IMG/VR virus record: IMGVR_UViG_3300020215_000050
Span: 59,283-123,282 of that record
Origin: a virus
Reading direction: 5' to 3' (one strand)
DNA: 64,000 nucleotides
Part shown: positions 47,779 to 56,942 of the stretch, piece by piece
How positions within the stretch are numbered: the stretch's first letter is position 1
How the letters are laid out: every line of letters begins with the position of its first letter
The notes under the pieces: model-generated
What the model was told of the DNA's origin: nothing
Databases searched by the model: none
The model's input: only the letters and a program-made list of their open reading frames with translations
Program-made: the position numbers and the translations under genes

Positions 47779-49961
47779 GATGAACTCGGGGGCTCCCACT
47801 CGAGCGTGCTGTACCTCGTCGGGTTCGTCGAGTCCTGGTTCAGCTCCTGCGCCTCCTGGGCCTTCGCGAACTTGTCGACGTCGGTGTTGGCGCTCTTCTG
47901 CTCGTAGACGAGGAGACCCGCGTCGATCCACGGCTTCCAGTTCGTGTTCGCGTACTGCTGGTAGTTCGAGATCGGGTTCCACTTCTCGTACTGGCCCCTC
48001 GCCTCGTAGTCGACCTGGTGGCCGCTGAACTTGCCCTGGACGGTCGTCATGACGCCGGTGTTCGCCGTGTTCGCCAACTCCGTCGCGGGCAGGTCGACGC
48101 CCGTCGTCGTCCGCGTGACGTGCTCGTTCGCCTCGTTCTTGGCGATCTGGAAGGCCGACGCCCACTCGTCGTGGGTGAGGGTGCTCCGGTCGTGGTTGGC
48201 GACCTGCTTGGCGAGGGAGGCCGCGTACTGGATCGTCTGGTCGAAGTTCCCGGTGTCGACCGTGGCGCAGCCCTGGAGGACGCCGGACGGGTCGAACTTC
48301 CCGAACAGGTCGTGGCCCATGCCGCCGAAGACCTTGGAGCTCGTCATCGAGGTGACGTCGTCGAGGAGCCCCGAGCCGCGGGACATGCTCGAGAGTCCGC
48401 CGTTGAGGATGCCCGCGGTGGCGTTCCCCATCGTCTGCCCCTGCCCGTTCTGCATCAGGTAGGCGAGTCCGGCCGCGGCTCCCCCGATGTGGTCCCGGTA
48501 GACGGCCATGCCGCCCGCCTCGCCCAGGTAGCCGAAGCGGGTGACGAGGTCGGTCACCCCCTCCACCTTGGGCACCTTGAGGGGGTTGTTGGCGCGGACG
48601 TTGAACGGGATCGTGTTCTGGGTGTCGCCGTCGTCGAGCTGGGTCACCTCGGACAGCTGCCTGAAGGCCGGGTGGCTGCTCGTCGGGAACAGCTTCCAGT
48701 TCTTCTCGGTCTGGCTCGGGCACCGGACGGAGCCCTGGAGGGCGGAGAGGACGCTCTTCGCCATGCCCAGCTTCTCGGCGAGGCCGCCGGACAGGAACGG
48801 GTTGGACTTCATCCCGAGCGAGCTCGCCAGCTCCGCCTGCTTGGCGGGGGACTCGAACAGTTCCAGGTCCTGGAGCAGGTCCTCCAGCGTGGAGTAGTCG
48901 TCCGTCTCCTCGTGGTGGATGTCGGCGTCGGTGTCGTGGGTGGCCGTGTTCGCCGCCACGGCGTCGGCGAAGCTCGCGTTCGACTTGACGACGTGGAGGA
49001 GCCGGTTGACGGAGACGACGGAGTTGTCCCAGGTCGTCTGCAGCTTCCTCAGGCCCTTGACGCCGGGGGCGGAGTCGACCACGGTGATGAGGGTCGGCGT
49101 GTCCGGGTAGTAGTCCAGGCTGATGAGGTCGAAGTTGAGCTTCAGCGCGAGGTCCATCGCCTTCTGATAGACCCGCTGCGGGTTGGCCCTGGGTTCGATC
49201 CGGACCACCCTGCCCCGCCGCGCCTCTGGGAAGGGCGTGAAGGCCCCCGACTGGACGTAGCCGGAGTGGATAAGGAAGGTGACCGTGCGGTCGCTGTAGC
49301 CCAGGTTCTGGGCCGCCTGGAGGGCGTCGAGGTACTGGTTGGGGGCGTTGACTCGCTCGATGACGTTGACCGCCAGGTGCTTGAGGTTCTCGACGATCTG
49401 CTTCTTGGTCAGCCCGTCCTGGTCCGCGAGTATCTGCTGGGCGTAGCCCGCGACGAGGACGTTGACGAGCCGGTAGTTGTCGCTGAGCTGGTAGCTCTGG
49501 GCCGTGTAGGCGTCGGAGTCGAGCACCGACGTGTTCGTCGTTGGCCTCGCCCCCTCGGGGACGGCCGTGAAGTAGCCCGGGTTGACCTCCTGGGCGGTCA
49601 CCGCCCTCTCGAGCCGGGCGTAGTACCTGCCCAGGCCGGCCATGAGGGCCCGCATGTCCACGGTGGAGCTGAAGTTGGTGAAGTCCCACGTGTTGTTCGA
49701 CGCCGCGGTGGCCGACACCCTGACCTGGTTGTGGCCGGAGTTCGGGCGTCGCTCCGTCGTCACCTCGCCCGTGATGACGTCGATGTAGAGGGTGTTCGCT
49801 GCCTCCCGGTTGTTGGAGCGGGTCGTCGTCTGCCTCGGGTTGGGGTTGCCGAGCAGCGGAACTGCGGTCACCGCGTACTTCGGGATCGTGACGCCCGTGG
49901 ACAGGAGGACGCTGTTGCCGACCTCGGTCGCCCCCGGCGGGATGAAGACCTTGCTTACCAC
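47775..49961 (-). CDS. Baseplate-associated structural protein of unknown role
   Basis: A protein of 728 residues with a GTG start that overlaps the gp5 stop by seven bases. N-terminus MVSKVFIPPGATEVGNSVLL is followed by beta-rich sequence and a helical middle (MRALMAGLGRYYARLERAVT, IVENLKHLAVNVIERVNAPN). Residues near 480-600 are Gly-rich and loop-like. The C-terminal 60 residues are Gln/Asn/Glu-rich (GKFSGHQVDYEARGQYEKWN). The position between gp5 and gp25 suggests a hub or wedge protein, but I do not recognise a family. Confidence 0.7.
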   Translation of the reverse strand: MVSKVFIPPGATEVGNSVLLSTGVTIPKYAVTAVPLLGNPNPRQTTTRSNNREAANTLYIDVITGEVTTERRPNSGHNQVRVSATAASNNTWDFTNFSSTVDMRALMAGLGRYYARLERAVTAQEVNPGYFTAVPEGARPTTNTSVLDSDAYTAQSYQLSDNYRLVNVLVAGYAQQILADQDGLTKKQIVENLKHLAVNVIERVNAPNQYLDALQAAQNLGYSDRTVTFLIHSGYVQSGAFTPFPEARRGRVVRIEPRANPQRVYQKAMDLALKLNFDLISLDYYPDTPTLITVVDSAPGVKGLRKLQTTWDNSVVSVNRLLHVVKSNASFADAVAANTATHDTDADIHHEETDDYSTLEDLLQDLELFESPAKQAELASSLGMKSNPFLSGGLAEKLGMAKSVLSALQGSVRCPSQTEKNWKLFPTSSHPAFRQLSEVTQLDDGDTQNTIPFNVRANNPLKVPKVEGVTDLVTRFGYLGEAGGMAVYRDHIGGAAAGLAYLMQNGQGQTMGNATAGILNGGLSSMSRGSGLLDDVTSMTSSKVFGGMGHDLFGKFDPSGVLQGCATVDTGNFDQTIQYAASLAKQVANHDRSTLTHDEWASAFQIAKNEANEHVTRTTTGVDLPATELANTANTGVMTTVQGKFSGHQVDYEARGQYEKWNPISNYQQYANTNWKPWIDAGLLVYEQKSANTDVDKFAKAQEAQELNQDSTNPTRYSTLEWEPPSSS

Positions 49962-52900
49962 CTTCGGATCCTACCCCCGTTGCCCGAGCGGGACCAGCCG
50001 ACGTGGACCCAGCTCTTGTAGATGCCGATGGACGTGACCTGCGGGATGTTTCTCTCGATCCACGCCGCGACCTCCCTCGGCGACTTGCCCGCGACCTTGA
50101 TGTCCGCGGCCTGCCCCTGGATGTGGTCGGAGTTCTTCGCCACGCCCGAGCTCTTCTTCCTCAGCGCGGCGTTGTACTCGGGCGACCGGTAGCCGGACGT
50201 GATCGTGACGTTCCCGACGTTGTCCTGGATGCGGTCGAGGACGTTCGTCGCCAGCGCAGAGAGGTTCTTAATTATCGTGCCCGAGGCGACCTGTCCGCGG
50301 GGCGTGTTGATCATCGCCGGGTGCTTCAGTTTACTGGTCGGGCAGAGGTCGCCCAGCGTGAAGTACCTGGAGATCTTGGTGCCCTCGTTGACGTCCCCGC
50401 CGACGACGCCCCGCTCGCCCACCATCGGCTCCTTCTCCGCCTGGGCGGGCGTCTGCTCCTCGCCCACGCCGGTCTGGAAGTCGCCGGGCTTGTTGTTGGC
50501 CCCGCCCGTGAACGCGTCGATGTTCGACGGCTGCTGGCCGCCGACGCCGGTCTCGTTGCCGCCGAAGCACTCGTTGTAGACGCCCATGCCGTAGCCGGCC
50601 CGGTTGCCCCACGCCCCGCCGCTGAACGCCCCGTTGTCCCAGCCCTGGAACCTCTCGTATGCGGCCGCTCCCCTGATGGCCCCCGCCATGTCGGTCGCGT
50701 TGATCATGCCCGCGCCCCCCGAGCCCGAGTGGCTGCCCCTCGCCTCGTGGTCGATGAAGCGCACCTGCGCCTCCCGCGTCCTGTAGTCAAGGCCGTTCTG
50801 CTGGCTGAACTGCTGGAGGGCCGTCAGCCTCGGTCCCCGCCACTGGGCCATGCCGAAGCTCGTGCCCGCGTCGCCGAGGGCCTGCGGGTTGAGCGAGCTC
50901 TCCTGGATGAGGGCGCCCGTCATGGCCGCGGCGCCGTGCCTGGACCAGCCCCTCGACACGAGGTCGTTGGCGATGTCGCAGGCGTTGCCCCTGAAGTTGC
51001 CGAGGGACGCCGGTCCCACGGGTCCGCCGCCGGTCGTCGGCTGGAAGAGGTCGCCCCCCGCCGTGGCGCCGCCGCCGGAGTTGATCGAGCCCGGGGCCTC
51101 CTGGCCGTTCTGGCCCTGCTCGTCCTGGGCCTCGTTGGCGTCCATCTCGCCCTGCGTGACCTGCTCGGAGTTGATGTTGGAGGCCGAGTCCGCGGGCGTG
51201 CTCTCGGGGGTGAGCTGGGCCGGGGTCGCCTCGACGTTGGCGGTGGAGGTGCCCGTCGCGGCCGTGGCCGACGCCGCCCCGCCCGAGTTGAGGTGGATCT
51301 GGGTGCCGTCGGCGTTGATGTTGCCGCCGGCCTTGAGGTTCATCGCCCCGCCGGACTGCATGTTGAAGACGCCGCCGCTCTTCTCGTGGATCGCCCCCGT
51401 GGCCGTGATCAGCGCGTCGGACGCGACGACGACCTTCAGGCCCGCCTTCGTCTCGATCAGCTGGTCGCCCCTCGCGATCGCGGTCATCTTGCCGTTGGCG
51501 TTGAGGACGAAGTTGCCGCCCGAGGAGATGATCGCCTCCTTCTGCGACTGGAGGGCGAGGTTCTTCGCGTGCATCGCGGTGGCGCCGATCGTCTGCTCGC
51601 TCCGGTTGCCCTCGACGTGGCTGACGGAGTCGCCGTGGACGGTCTCGCCCGAGTTCCCCCTCACCACCCGCTGGTCCGTGCCCCTGACGGAGGTGTGCCT
51701 CTTGCCGCCGACCTGGACGTCGTGGTCCTTGCCCACGCGGGTGACGGCGTTCTTCTTCGTCTGCTGGATGGAGCTGCCCTCGGTCACCCTCGCCGAGTCG
51801 CCCCTGACCAGCTCGTGGAGCTCTCCCGCCACGTTGACGAGGTACTTGCCCGTGACGTCCCAGCGCACGTTGCCCTGGACGGAGATGTTGAAGTCGCCGC
51901 CGATCGACAGCTTCACCGAGCCCATGACGCCCACCGAGTCGTCGCCGATGACGACCTGGTAGCGGTCCTTCCTGATGTAGAAGATGCCCGAGCCGTCCGC
52001 CTGGAGCTGGATCATCGAGCCCGAGGGGTGGAGGACCTCGACCTTCTGGTTGCCCGGCGTGTCGTCGAGGAGGATGTGGTTGCCGCCCTCGGTCGACTTG
52101 ACCATGTGGGCCATGCCGTACTCGCCGCCGTGGTTGTAGAGGGGCACCGCCCACTCGCGGGGCACGGACCGGGCGTCGAGGGAGTCCGCCTCGCGGGCCT
52201 CCTTGAACTGCCACAGGGTCGGCTCCTGGATCTTGGCGAGGTACTGCTGCTCGGGGCCGCCGCCGACGTCTCGGAAGCCCGTCGTCGCGGGTCCCCCCGA
52301 GAGCGCGTTCGTCCTGACGGGCGCAGGCACGTCCGACTGCCTTGTGGCGGCGTACGTCGGCACGGGATGGTGGGGGCCGCCCTGATAGCCCCGGGAGGCC
52401 CCCGGCCCAGCCGAGGGAGCCTGGCTCTGGTCGTCGCCGGAGCCGCCTCCCCCCTGGGTGGTGTCGTTGACCGGGTCGATGACCTGGCCGGGCACGGAGC
52501 CCGGGTCGGACGGGTTGGAGATCCTCTTCGTCCCGTCCTTCTCGACGTTGGAGTTGGTGTTGTAGCGGTTCTGCATCCAGTGCGGGACGCTGAACGTCGG
52601 GCACTCCTTGGACGAGAACTCGTTGTGGCCGGCGACCCTCAGCTGGGGGAAGCGGCGGATGAAGGCGTCGACGAGCTTGCCCAGGACGTCGAACTGGATC
52701 GCGTGGAACTTGGAGTCGAGGGGCAGCCTCATCAGGTTCGACCGCTGGCCCGACTCGGGGAGCCCGCCGATGAGGCAGATGCCGATGTTCTGCATCGACT
52801 GGCCGCCGATGGACGGGCGGTTCATGTTGCCCGTGTGGCTGCCCGTCTGGCCCATGTCGCGGGTGCGGATCAGCTGGCCCGTCTCGTCGATGACGAGGTG

Positions 52901-53872
52901 ATAGCCGATCCCCTTCCCGTCCATGTCCGACCTGCTCAGGTGGTCGGCCCTCATCTGGTCGAGCGAGTAGCGGGAGTTCTTCTTGGTCGCCGAGCAGTGG
53001 ATCGTGATCATGCCCACGTCCTGGGGTGCGGTGGCGACGATGGCGTCGAAGTCGGACCTGACCTGGGCCGTCATGTTCTGGGCGGTGAAGGGCTCGCCCG
53101 GTCCTGCGGCGGAGCCCATGTTGGCGCCCGCGAGGGGCGAGGGCTCACGGGCCGCGGTGGGCACGGTCGCGCCGCCCGCGCCGAAGAGCGTCTTGGCGAG
53201 GTCGGGGAAGTTGGCGAGCGTCTGGTCGCCCACGCCGGCCGCGCCCTGCGGCCTCTGCATGCCCGTGTTGACCTGGCCCGGGCTGAGCCTGTCGATGGCG
53301 GCGGCGAGCGGCGCGAGGGTCGGTCCGGGTCCGCCGATGCCGGACATCGCGTAGACCATCTTGACTGCGTCGTCGTTCTTGAGCAGGTTGGCCATGTTCA
53401 TGACCGAGCCCACCGTCGAGCCGAACTTGCCCCCCGAGCCCAGGCCCGGGATGCCGCCCGCGAGGCCGGTCTGGAAGAGGCCGCCGATGCCGCCGGGTCC
53501 CGCCGACGAGATGGCGTGCTGCCTGCCCAGGTATTCCCTCTGCAGGGGAGAGAAGCCCGGCCTGCCCGCGAAGGAGCCGAAGACGACGGGCTGCTGGGCG
53601 TCCCTGCCGTCGAGGAAGACGCCGAACACCCACGAGCCGTCCTTGAGGTCGTGGTTCTGGCCGATGCCGGACATGCCCGATGCCGTCGTCGGCAGCATCA
53701 CCCACGCCCACGGGAGGTCCGCCGTGGGGACGCCGCCTGCAGCTCGTTCCGGGTGGACGCCGAGGCAGCGCACCTGGACGCGTCCCATCTGGAGCGGGTC
53801 CTGGACGTTCTCCACCACGCCGATGTAGGCCGTCAGGCCCGCGGCGAACCAGTTCTCCGGGTCCTGTCTCAC
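49955..53872 (-). CDS. gp5: Baseplate hub spike with three peptidoglycan hydrolase domains
   Basis: A protein of 1305 residues with a GTG start. Order of domains: OB-fold (about 10-105; MGRVQVRCLGVHPE); T7-lysozyme-like amidase (285-432) with every key residue in place, H292, Y324, H416, K422 and C424; triple beta-helix needle (about 620-865; DFNISVQGNVRWDVTGKYLV); Pro/Thr/Gln-rich linker; a tail-lysozyme or transglycosylase-like domain (965-1100) with Glu991 in GALIQESSLNPQ; and a C-terminal M15-type peptidase (1168-1292) with H1250-x6-D1257 and H1290. T4 gp5 has only a lysozyme between the OB-fold and needle. The enzymes should open the cell wall during DNA entry. Confidence 0.88.
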   Translation of the reverse strand: MRQDPENWFAAGLTAYIGVVENVQDPLQMGRVQVRCLGVHPERAAGGVPTADLPWAWVMLPTTASGMSGIGQNHDLKDGSWVFGVFLDGRDAQQPVVFGSFAGRPGFSPLQREYLGRQHAISSAGPGGIGGLFQTGLAGGIPGLGSGGKFGSTVGSVMNMANLLKNDDAVKMVYAMSGIGGPGPTLAPLAAAIDRLSPGQVNTGMQRPQGAAGVGDQTLANFPDLAKTLFGAGGATVPTAAREPSPLAGANMGSAAGPGEPFTAQNMTAQVRSDFDAIVATAPQDVGMITIHCSATKKNSRYSLDQMRADHLSRSDMDGKGIGYHLVIDETGQLIRTRDMGQTGSHTGNMNRPSIGGQSMQNIGICLIGGLPESGQRSNLMRLPLDSKFHAIQFDVLGKLVDAFIRRFPQLRVAGHNEFSSKECPTFSVPHWMQNRYNTNSNVEKDGTKRISNPSDPGSVPGQVIDPVNDTTQGGGGSGDDQSQAPSAGPGASRGYQGGPHHPVPTYAATRQSDVPAPVRTNALSGGPATTGFRDVGGGPEQQYLAKIQEPTLWQFKEAREADSLDARSVPREWAVPLYNHGGEYGMAHMVKSTEGGNHILLDDTPGNQKVEVLHPSGSMIQLQADGSGIFYIRKDRYQVVIGDDSVGVMGSVKLSIGGDFNISVQGNVRWDVTGKYLVNVAGELHELVRGDSARVTEGSSIQQTKKNAVTRVGKDHDVQVGGKRHTSVRGTDQRVVRGNSGETVHGDSVSHVEGNRSEQTIGATAMHAKNLALQSQKEAIISSGGNFVLNANGKMTAIARGDQLIETKAGLKVVVASDALITATGAIHEKSGGVFNMQSGGAMNLKAGGNINADGTQIHLNSGGAASATAATGTSTANVEATPAQLTPESTPADSASNINSEQVTQGEMDANEAQDEQGQNGQEAPGSINSGGGATAGGDLFQPTTGGGPVGPASLGNFRGNACDIANDLVSRGWSRHGAAAMTGALIQESSLNPQALGDAGTSFGMAQWRGPRLTALQQFSQQNGLDYRTREAQVRFIDHEARGSHSGSGGAGMINATDMAGAIRGAAAYERFQGWDNGAFSGGAWGNRAGYGMGVYNECFGGNETGVGGQQPSNIDAFTGGANNKPGDFQTGVGEEQTPAQAEKEPMVGERGVVGGDVNEGTKISRYFTLGDLCPTSKLKHPAMINTPRGQVASGTIIKNLSALATNVLDRIQDNVGNVTITSGYRSPEYNAALRKKSSGVAKNSDHIQGQAADIKVAGKSPREVAAWIERNIPQVTSIGIYKSWVHVGWSRSGNGGRIRRW

Positions 53873-54060
53873 TCTTTGTTTTCCATGTCGTCGATCATCA
53901 GGTCGACCATCGTCTCATACGGGTTCGGGCCGTCGAAGCCGTGGTAGGCCATCGCCTTGATGTCGCCGACCAGCTCTACGGTCTTCCACCCCCGGTGCTC
54001 GGAGTAGGCGCGGAAGGCCTTCTCGATCAGCATCGCGTACTTCGACTCCCAGCAGCTCAC
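53869..54060 (-). CDS. 63-residue helical protein between hub genes
   Basis: A short frame with a GTG start (MSCWESKYAMLIEKAFRAYS) that overlaps the upstream stop as GTGA; its own stop overlaps the GTG start of gp5 in the same way. GGAGG lies about nine bases before the start, which favours GTG over the internal ATG at 54033. The protein is helical with an acidic end (MVDLMIDDMENKE). It may be a hub assembly factor, given its tight linkage between the two hub proteins; no family is recognised. Confidence 0.6.
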   Translation of the reverse strand: MSCWESKYAMLIEKAFRAYSEHRGWKTVELVGDIKAMAYHGFDGPNPYETMVDLMIDDMENKE

Positions 54061-55490
54061 TGGCCGGTCCCTCCCTCGTCGTCGAGCGAGGACCTGCCGA
54101 TGTCCTTCCAGTAGGCGTCCCGATACAGGTCGAGGACCATCACGTGCTTGTCGGGGGCGAGGATGCTCTCGGAGACGCTGCCGACGATCCACTTGCCGGA
54201 CAGCATCGGGTCGGGCTCCCCCTTGTTCTCGACGCTCTCGAAGATCGGGATGACGACCCTCACGAGGTCGCCCGCGTCGACCATCGTGTCGCCGGGGACG
54301 GTGATCGTGAGGCCCATCTGGCTCAAGGCGACGCGGACGGACTGGAACATGCCGCCTCCCTTCTTCACCACGTTGGGCTTCTCCTCGGGGTCCTTCTGCC
54401 TGAGGATCGTCTTGGAGGCCTGCTCGTAGGCGTACCCCGTCTCCTGGGACGCCCACTCGCCGATGAACTGCTGGGTGTTCAGCTTGGCGTCCTCGCCGTT
54501 GCCGAACCCGCCCAGGACGAGGAACCCGTCCCTCTCGTGCTTGAACACGCTCTCGGTGATGGATTTTTCCATGATGGAATAAAGGACGGTCTCGTTCTCG
54601 TAGAGGCCCTCGCGGATCTTCTGGAGGGTGTCGAACCTGCTGTGGACCTGGTAGTTGATGATGCGGCGGATGTCCCTGGCCTGGACCGAGTCCTCGTCGC
54701 CCACTTTGTTGACGTACTTATCTGAGGCGTAGGCGTACCAAGTCTCCTGGTTGTTGGGGTTCTGGCCCGGGGTCGTGCCGGGCTCGCCGGGGGTCCCGGG
54801 CGCCCCCTGCTCCCGCTTGTTCACGGGCTGGGAGACGAGGTCCTCGAACATCCTCAGGTAGTAGCCGTCGTGCCTCTCCCAGAACAGGAAGTAGTCCGAC
54901 TTCCCCCTCACGCCCTTGTAGCCCCTCCTGAGGAGCATGTCGATCGCCTCGAAGGGGGAGTAGTTGGGGATCACGAGCTTCTTGGCGGGGTCCTTCATCT
55001 CGGTCGGCTGGTACAGCTTCCCCGACTGGAGGTCCCTGGTGAGGATGTCCTTGATGATCGAGCCCGCGTCGTCCGTCGTCGTGTAGCTCCGCATGATCTG
55101 GCTGAAGGCGTTGCGGAACACCTCGGGCGAGCAGAAGTGGAGGGTGTAGACCATCGACTGGCCGGCCCGGTCGGGCTGCTCGTCCGTCACCTTCCACACC
55201 CGGAAGGTGCCCGTCTTGGCGCCGTTGTCGGGGGTCTCGAAGCTGACGTCGAGGTGCTCCTCGCCGACGATGGGGAACTTCGCGAGCATGCCGATCGCGT
55301 CGTAGACCGTCAGCGTGCCCGAGATGAAGTACTCGAAGATGCTCGTCTTGAAGGTCAGCTCGGTGAACACGTACTTGAGGTCCAGCGTCTCGCCCGCCCA
55401 GTTCCTGAGCTCGAGCTTGGTGACGTCGACGTTGTGGGCTATGCCCCTCTCGTCCGAGGAGGTGCCGTCGGGACTAGATTCGATCGCCAC
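54057..55490 (-). CDS. gp27: Baseplate hub protein, gp27-like
   Basis: A protein of 477 residues. KTSIFEYFISGTLTVYDAIG then LAKFPIVGEEHLDVSFETPD, a central ELRNWAGETLDLKYVFTELT region and the final GDLVRVVIPIFESVENKGEP with SGKWIVGSVSESIL match the hub protein of marine T4-like phages, equivalent to T4 gp27. It forms the trimeric ring that holds gp5 and starts the tail tube. A Pro/Gly-rich loop (GAPGTPGEPGTTPGQNPNNQ) interrupts the middle. The start is a GTG that overlaps gp53 by 17 bases. The gp27 name rests on pattern and position beside gp5. Confidence 0.7.
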   Translation of the reverse strand: MAIESSPDGTSSDERGIAHNVDVTKLELRNWAGETLDLKYVFTELTFKTSIFEYFISGTLTVYDAIGMLAKFPIVGEEHLDVSFETPDNGAKTGTFRVWKVTDEQPDRAGQSMVYTLHFCSPEVFRNAFSQIMRSYTTTDDAGSIIKDILTRDLQSGKLYQPTEMKDPAKKLVIPNYSPFEAIDMLLRRGYKGVRGKSDYFLFWERHDGYYLRMFEDLVSQPVNKREQGAPGTPGEPGTTPGQNPNNQETWYAYASDKYVNKVGDEDSVQARDIRRIINYQVHSRFDTLQKIREGLYENETVLYSIMEKSITESVFKHERDGFLVLGGFGNGEDAKLNTQQFIGEWASQETGYAYEQASKTILRQKDPEEKPNVVKKGGGMFQSVRVALSQMGLTITVPGDTMVDAGDLVRVVIPIFESVENKGEPDPMLSGKWIVGSVSESILAPDKHVMVLDLYRDAYWKDIGRSSLDDEGGTGQ

Positions 55491-56010
55491 CGAACACGGT
55501 CCTCAGCTCATCGTATGCCTGCTGCGCGTAGCGGCGGTCGAGGAGGCGGATGGACCTCCTGTCCTCGTTCCTCGCCTGCTCGTACTCCCAGATCGTGACC
55601 TCCGTGTCGAACCCGATCCTCTCCGCGGGCGGGAGGGCGGCCCGCGTCTCTGGGCTCATCCAGTAGGTGATCGCCGGGTCCGTGTTCTCGTAGTGGTGGA
55701 CGGTGGACGCCGCGTGCTCGTAGGAGCCGTACTTGTCGACGACGTACGCGTGCAGGTCCTCCTCGGTCATCACCCAGTCGACGTAGGGGTCGAGGATGTC
55801 GTTCGCGAGGTAGACGAGCCAGACGTACTTGGAGTCGCCGTAGTAGGCGAACGCGATCGTGTCGGGCCTGTCCCACGCCTTGACGGAGTAGGGATAGAAG
55901 ACCCGGTACTTCTCGATCACCTCCCTGCCCAGGCCCGCCCTCAGGAGCAGGTTGAGCGCCGCGCGGTCCTCGTACTCGACCCGCGGGTGCGCCTTGAACC
56001 AGTCGCCCAT
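55474..56010 (-). CDS. gp53: Baseplate wedge protein
   Basis: A protein of 178 residues. FYPYSVKAWDRPDTIAFAYY followed by GDSKYVWLVYLANDILDPYV and DWVMTEEDLHAYV is the gp53 signature. The end, IRLLDRRYAQQAYDELRTVF, is also typical. gp53 joins neighbouring wedges around the hub. The start overlaps the gp48 stop as ATGA. The order gp48-gp53 agrees with cyanophages. Confidence 0.88.
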   Translation of the reverse strand: MGDWFKAHPRVEYEDRAALNLLLRAGLGREVIEKYRVFYPYSVKAWDRPDTIAFAYYGDSKYVWLVYLANDILDPYVDWVMTEEDLHAYVVDKYGSYEHAASTVHHYENTDPAITYWMSPETRAALPPAERIGFDTEVTIWEYEQARNEDRRSIRLLDRRYAQQAYDELRTVFGGDRI

Positions 56011-56897
56011 CAGGCAGTCCCCGTGTTGTCGGTGCCGGCGCCGCCCGTGCCCGGGGTGGTGGTGCCCGTGCCGCCCGGCGCGGTGTTGCCGTCGTAGGTC
56101 TCGCGGGTGGCCGCCTCGACCTCCTTCAGCGTGATGCCGAACTCGATCACGCAGGGCTCGTCGGAGCCGGCGAAGAAGGCCTTGACCCCGTCCGCCGAGT
56201 TGTCGACGTGCAGCTCGGTCACCACGCTCTTGAAGATGGGATAAAGAATTTCTTTGTCGCCGGCGAGGAACTTGACGTAGACCTCGTTGGGGAAGTTGAG
56301 CAGGAACTCGTTCTTCTTCGTCGGGTGCATCCTCGAGCGGATGTACTTGAGGATGTCCCTCAGCGCCTGGCTGTCCTCCTTGGTCTCCGGCGCGACCCTC
56401 CAGTGGAGCTGGTGGGTGCGGAGGTGGACGCCCTCGAAGACCGCCGTGATGTGCGGGTTGATCGCCGTGCCCGTGAACCGGTCGAAGATGCCGCCCGGGA
56501 TCAGCGCGGACATCGTCCTTCTCGCCAGGCTCTTGGCGAAGTCGGGGAGCACCTGACCGCCCTCCTGGAGGAGGTCCTCGAGCGTGCCCCCCTCGATGTA
56601 CTTGTTCACCATCGGCTCGGTGACGTTGGCGAGTCCCCCCACGAGGCCGAACTCCTCCTCGGCGTACTGGATGCCGTAGCTCTCGTGCAGGTTGAGCGGG
56701 AGGGGGAGGACGATGGAGGCCTGGTCGACCCGTATCGCCTTCTGCTTGGGGTTCGACCGCTTGAACTCGACGAACTGGAGGATCGTGAAGTAGTGGGCGT
56801 GGTCGTGCGGGAACCGGAGCGAGGAGGTGCCGCCGGTGACGGACTCCATGCCTGCCGGGATCGCCTCTTCTGGTAGTGGACTGGAGCGGTTGGCCAT
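56010..56897 (-). CDS. gp48: Baseplate tail tube cap
   Basis: A protein of 295 residues. LRFPHDHAHYFTILQFVEFK and later GTAINPHITAVFEGVHLRTH with QLHWRVAPETKEDSQALRDI followed by LKYIRSRMHP is the gp48/gp54 family pattern. The C-terminal 30 residues are Gly/Thr-rich and disordered. It polymerises on the hub as the platform for the gp19 tube. It is the first gene of the minus-strand baseplate run, with a late promoter 24 bases upstream; the plus-strand run begins 46 bases away. Confidence 0.85.
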   Translation of the reverse strand: MANRSSPLPEEAIPAGMESVTGGTSSLRFPHDHAHYFTILQFVEFKRSNPKQKAIRVDQASIVLPLPLNLHESYGIQYAEEEFGLVGGLANVTEPMVNKYIEGGTLEDLLQEGGQVLPDFAKSLARRTMSALIPGGIFDRFTGTAINPHITAVFEGVHLRTHQLHWRVAPETKEDSQALRDILKYIRSRMHPTKKNEFLLNFPNEVYVKFLAGDKEILYPIFKSVVTELHVDNSADGVKAFFAGSDEPCVIEFGITLKEVEAATRETYDGNTAPGGTGTTTPGTGGAGTDNTGTA

Positions 56898-56920
56898 CTG
56901 CCTACATAGTGGGGTTCGCG

Positions 56921-56928
56921 GTATTTAT
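56921..56928 (-). promoter_or_regulatory. T4-type late promoter element in the divergent gap
   Basis: ATAAATAC on the minus strand (ACAATAAATACCG), 24 bases before the gp48 start. The 45-base divergent gap to gp4 shows no matching element on the plus strand. Confidence 0.6.
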
Positions 56929-56942
56929 TGTGGATTCTAGCG

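Noticed and set aside
50003-53947. A plus-strand open frame of 1314 codons opposite gp5
   Set aside because: Same GC-driven effect; the minus strand has catalytic motifs of three enzyme domains.
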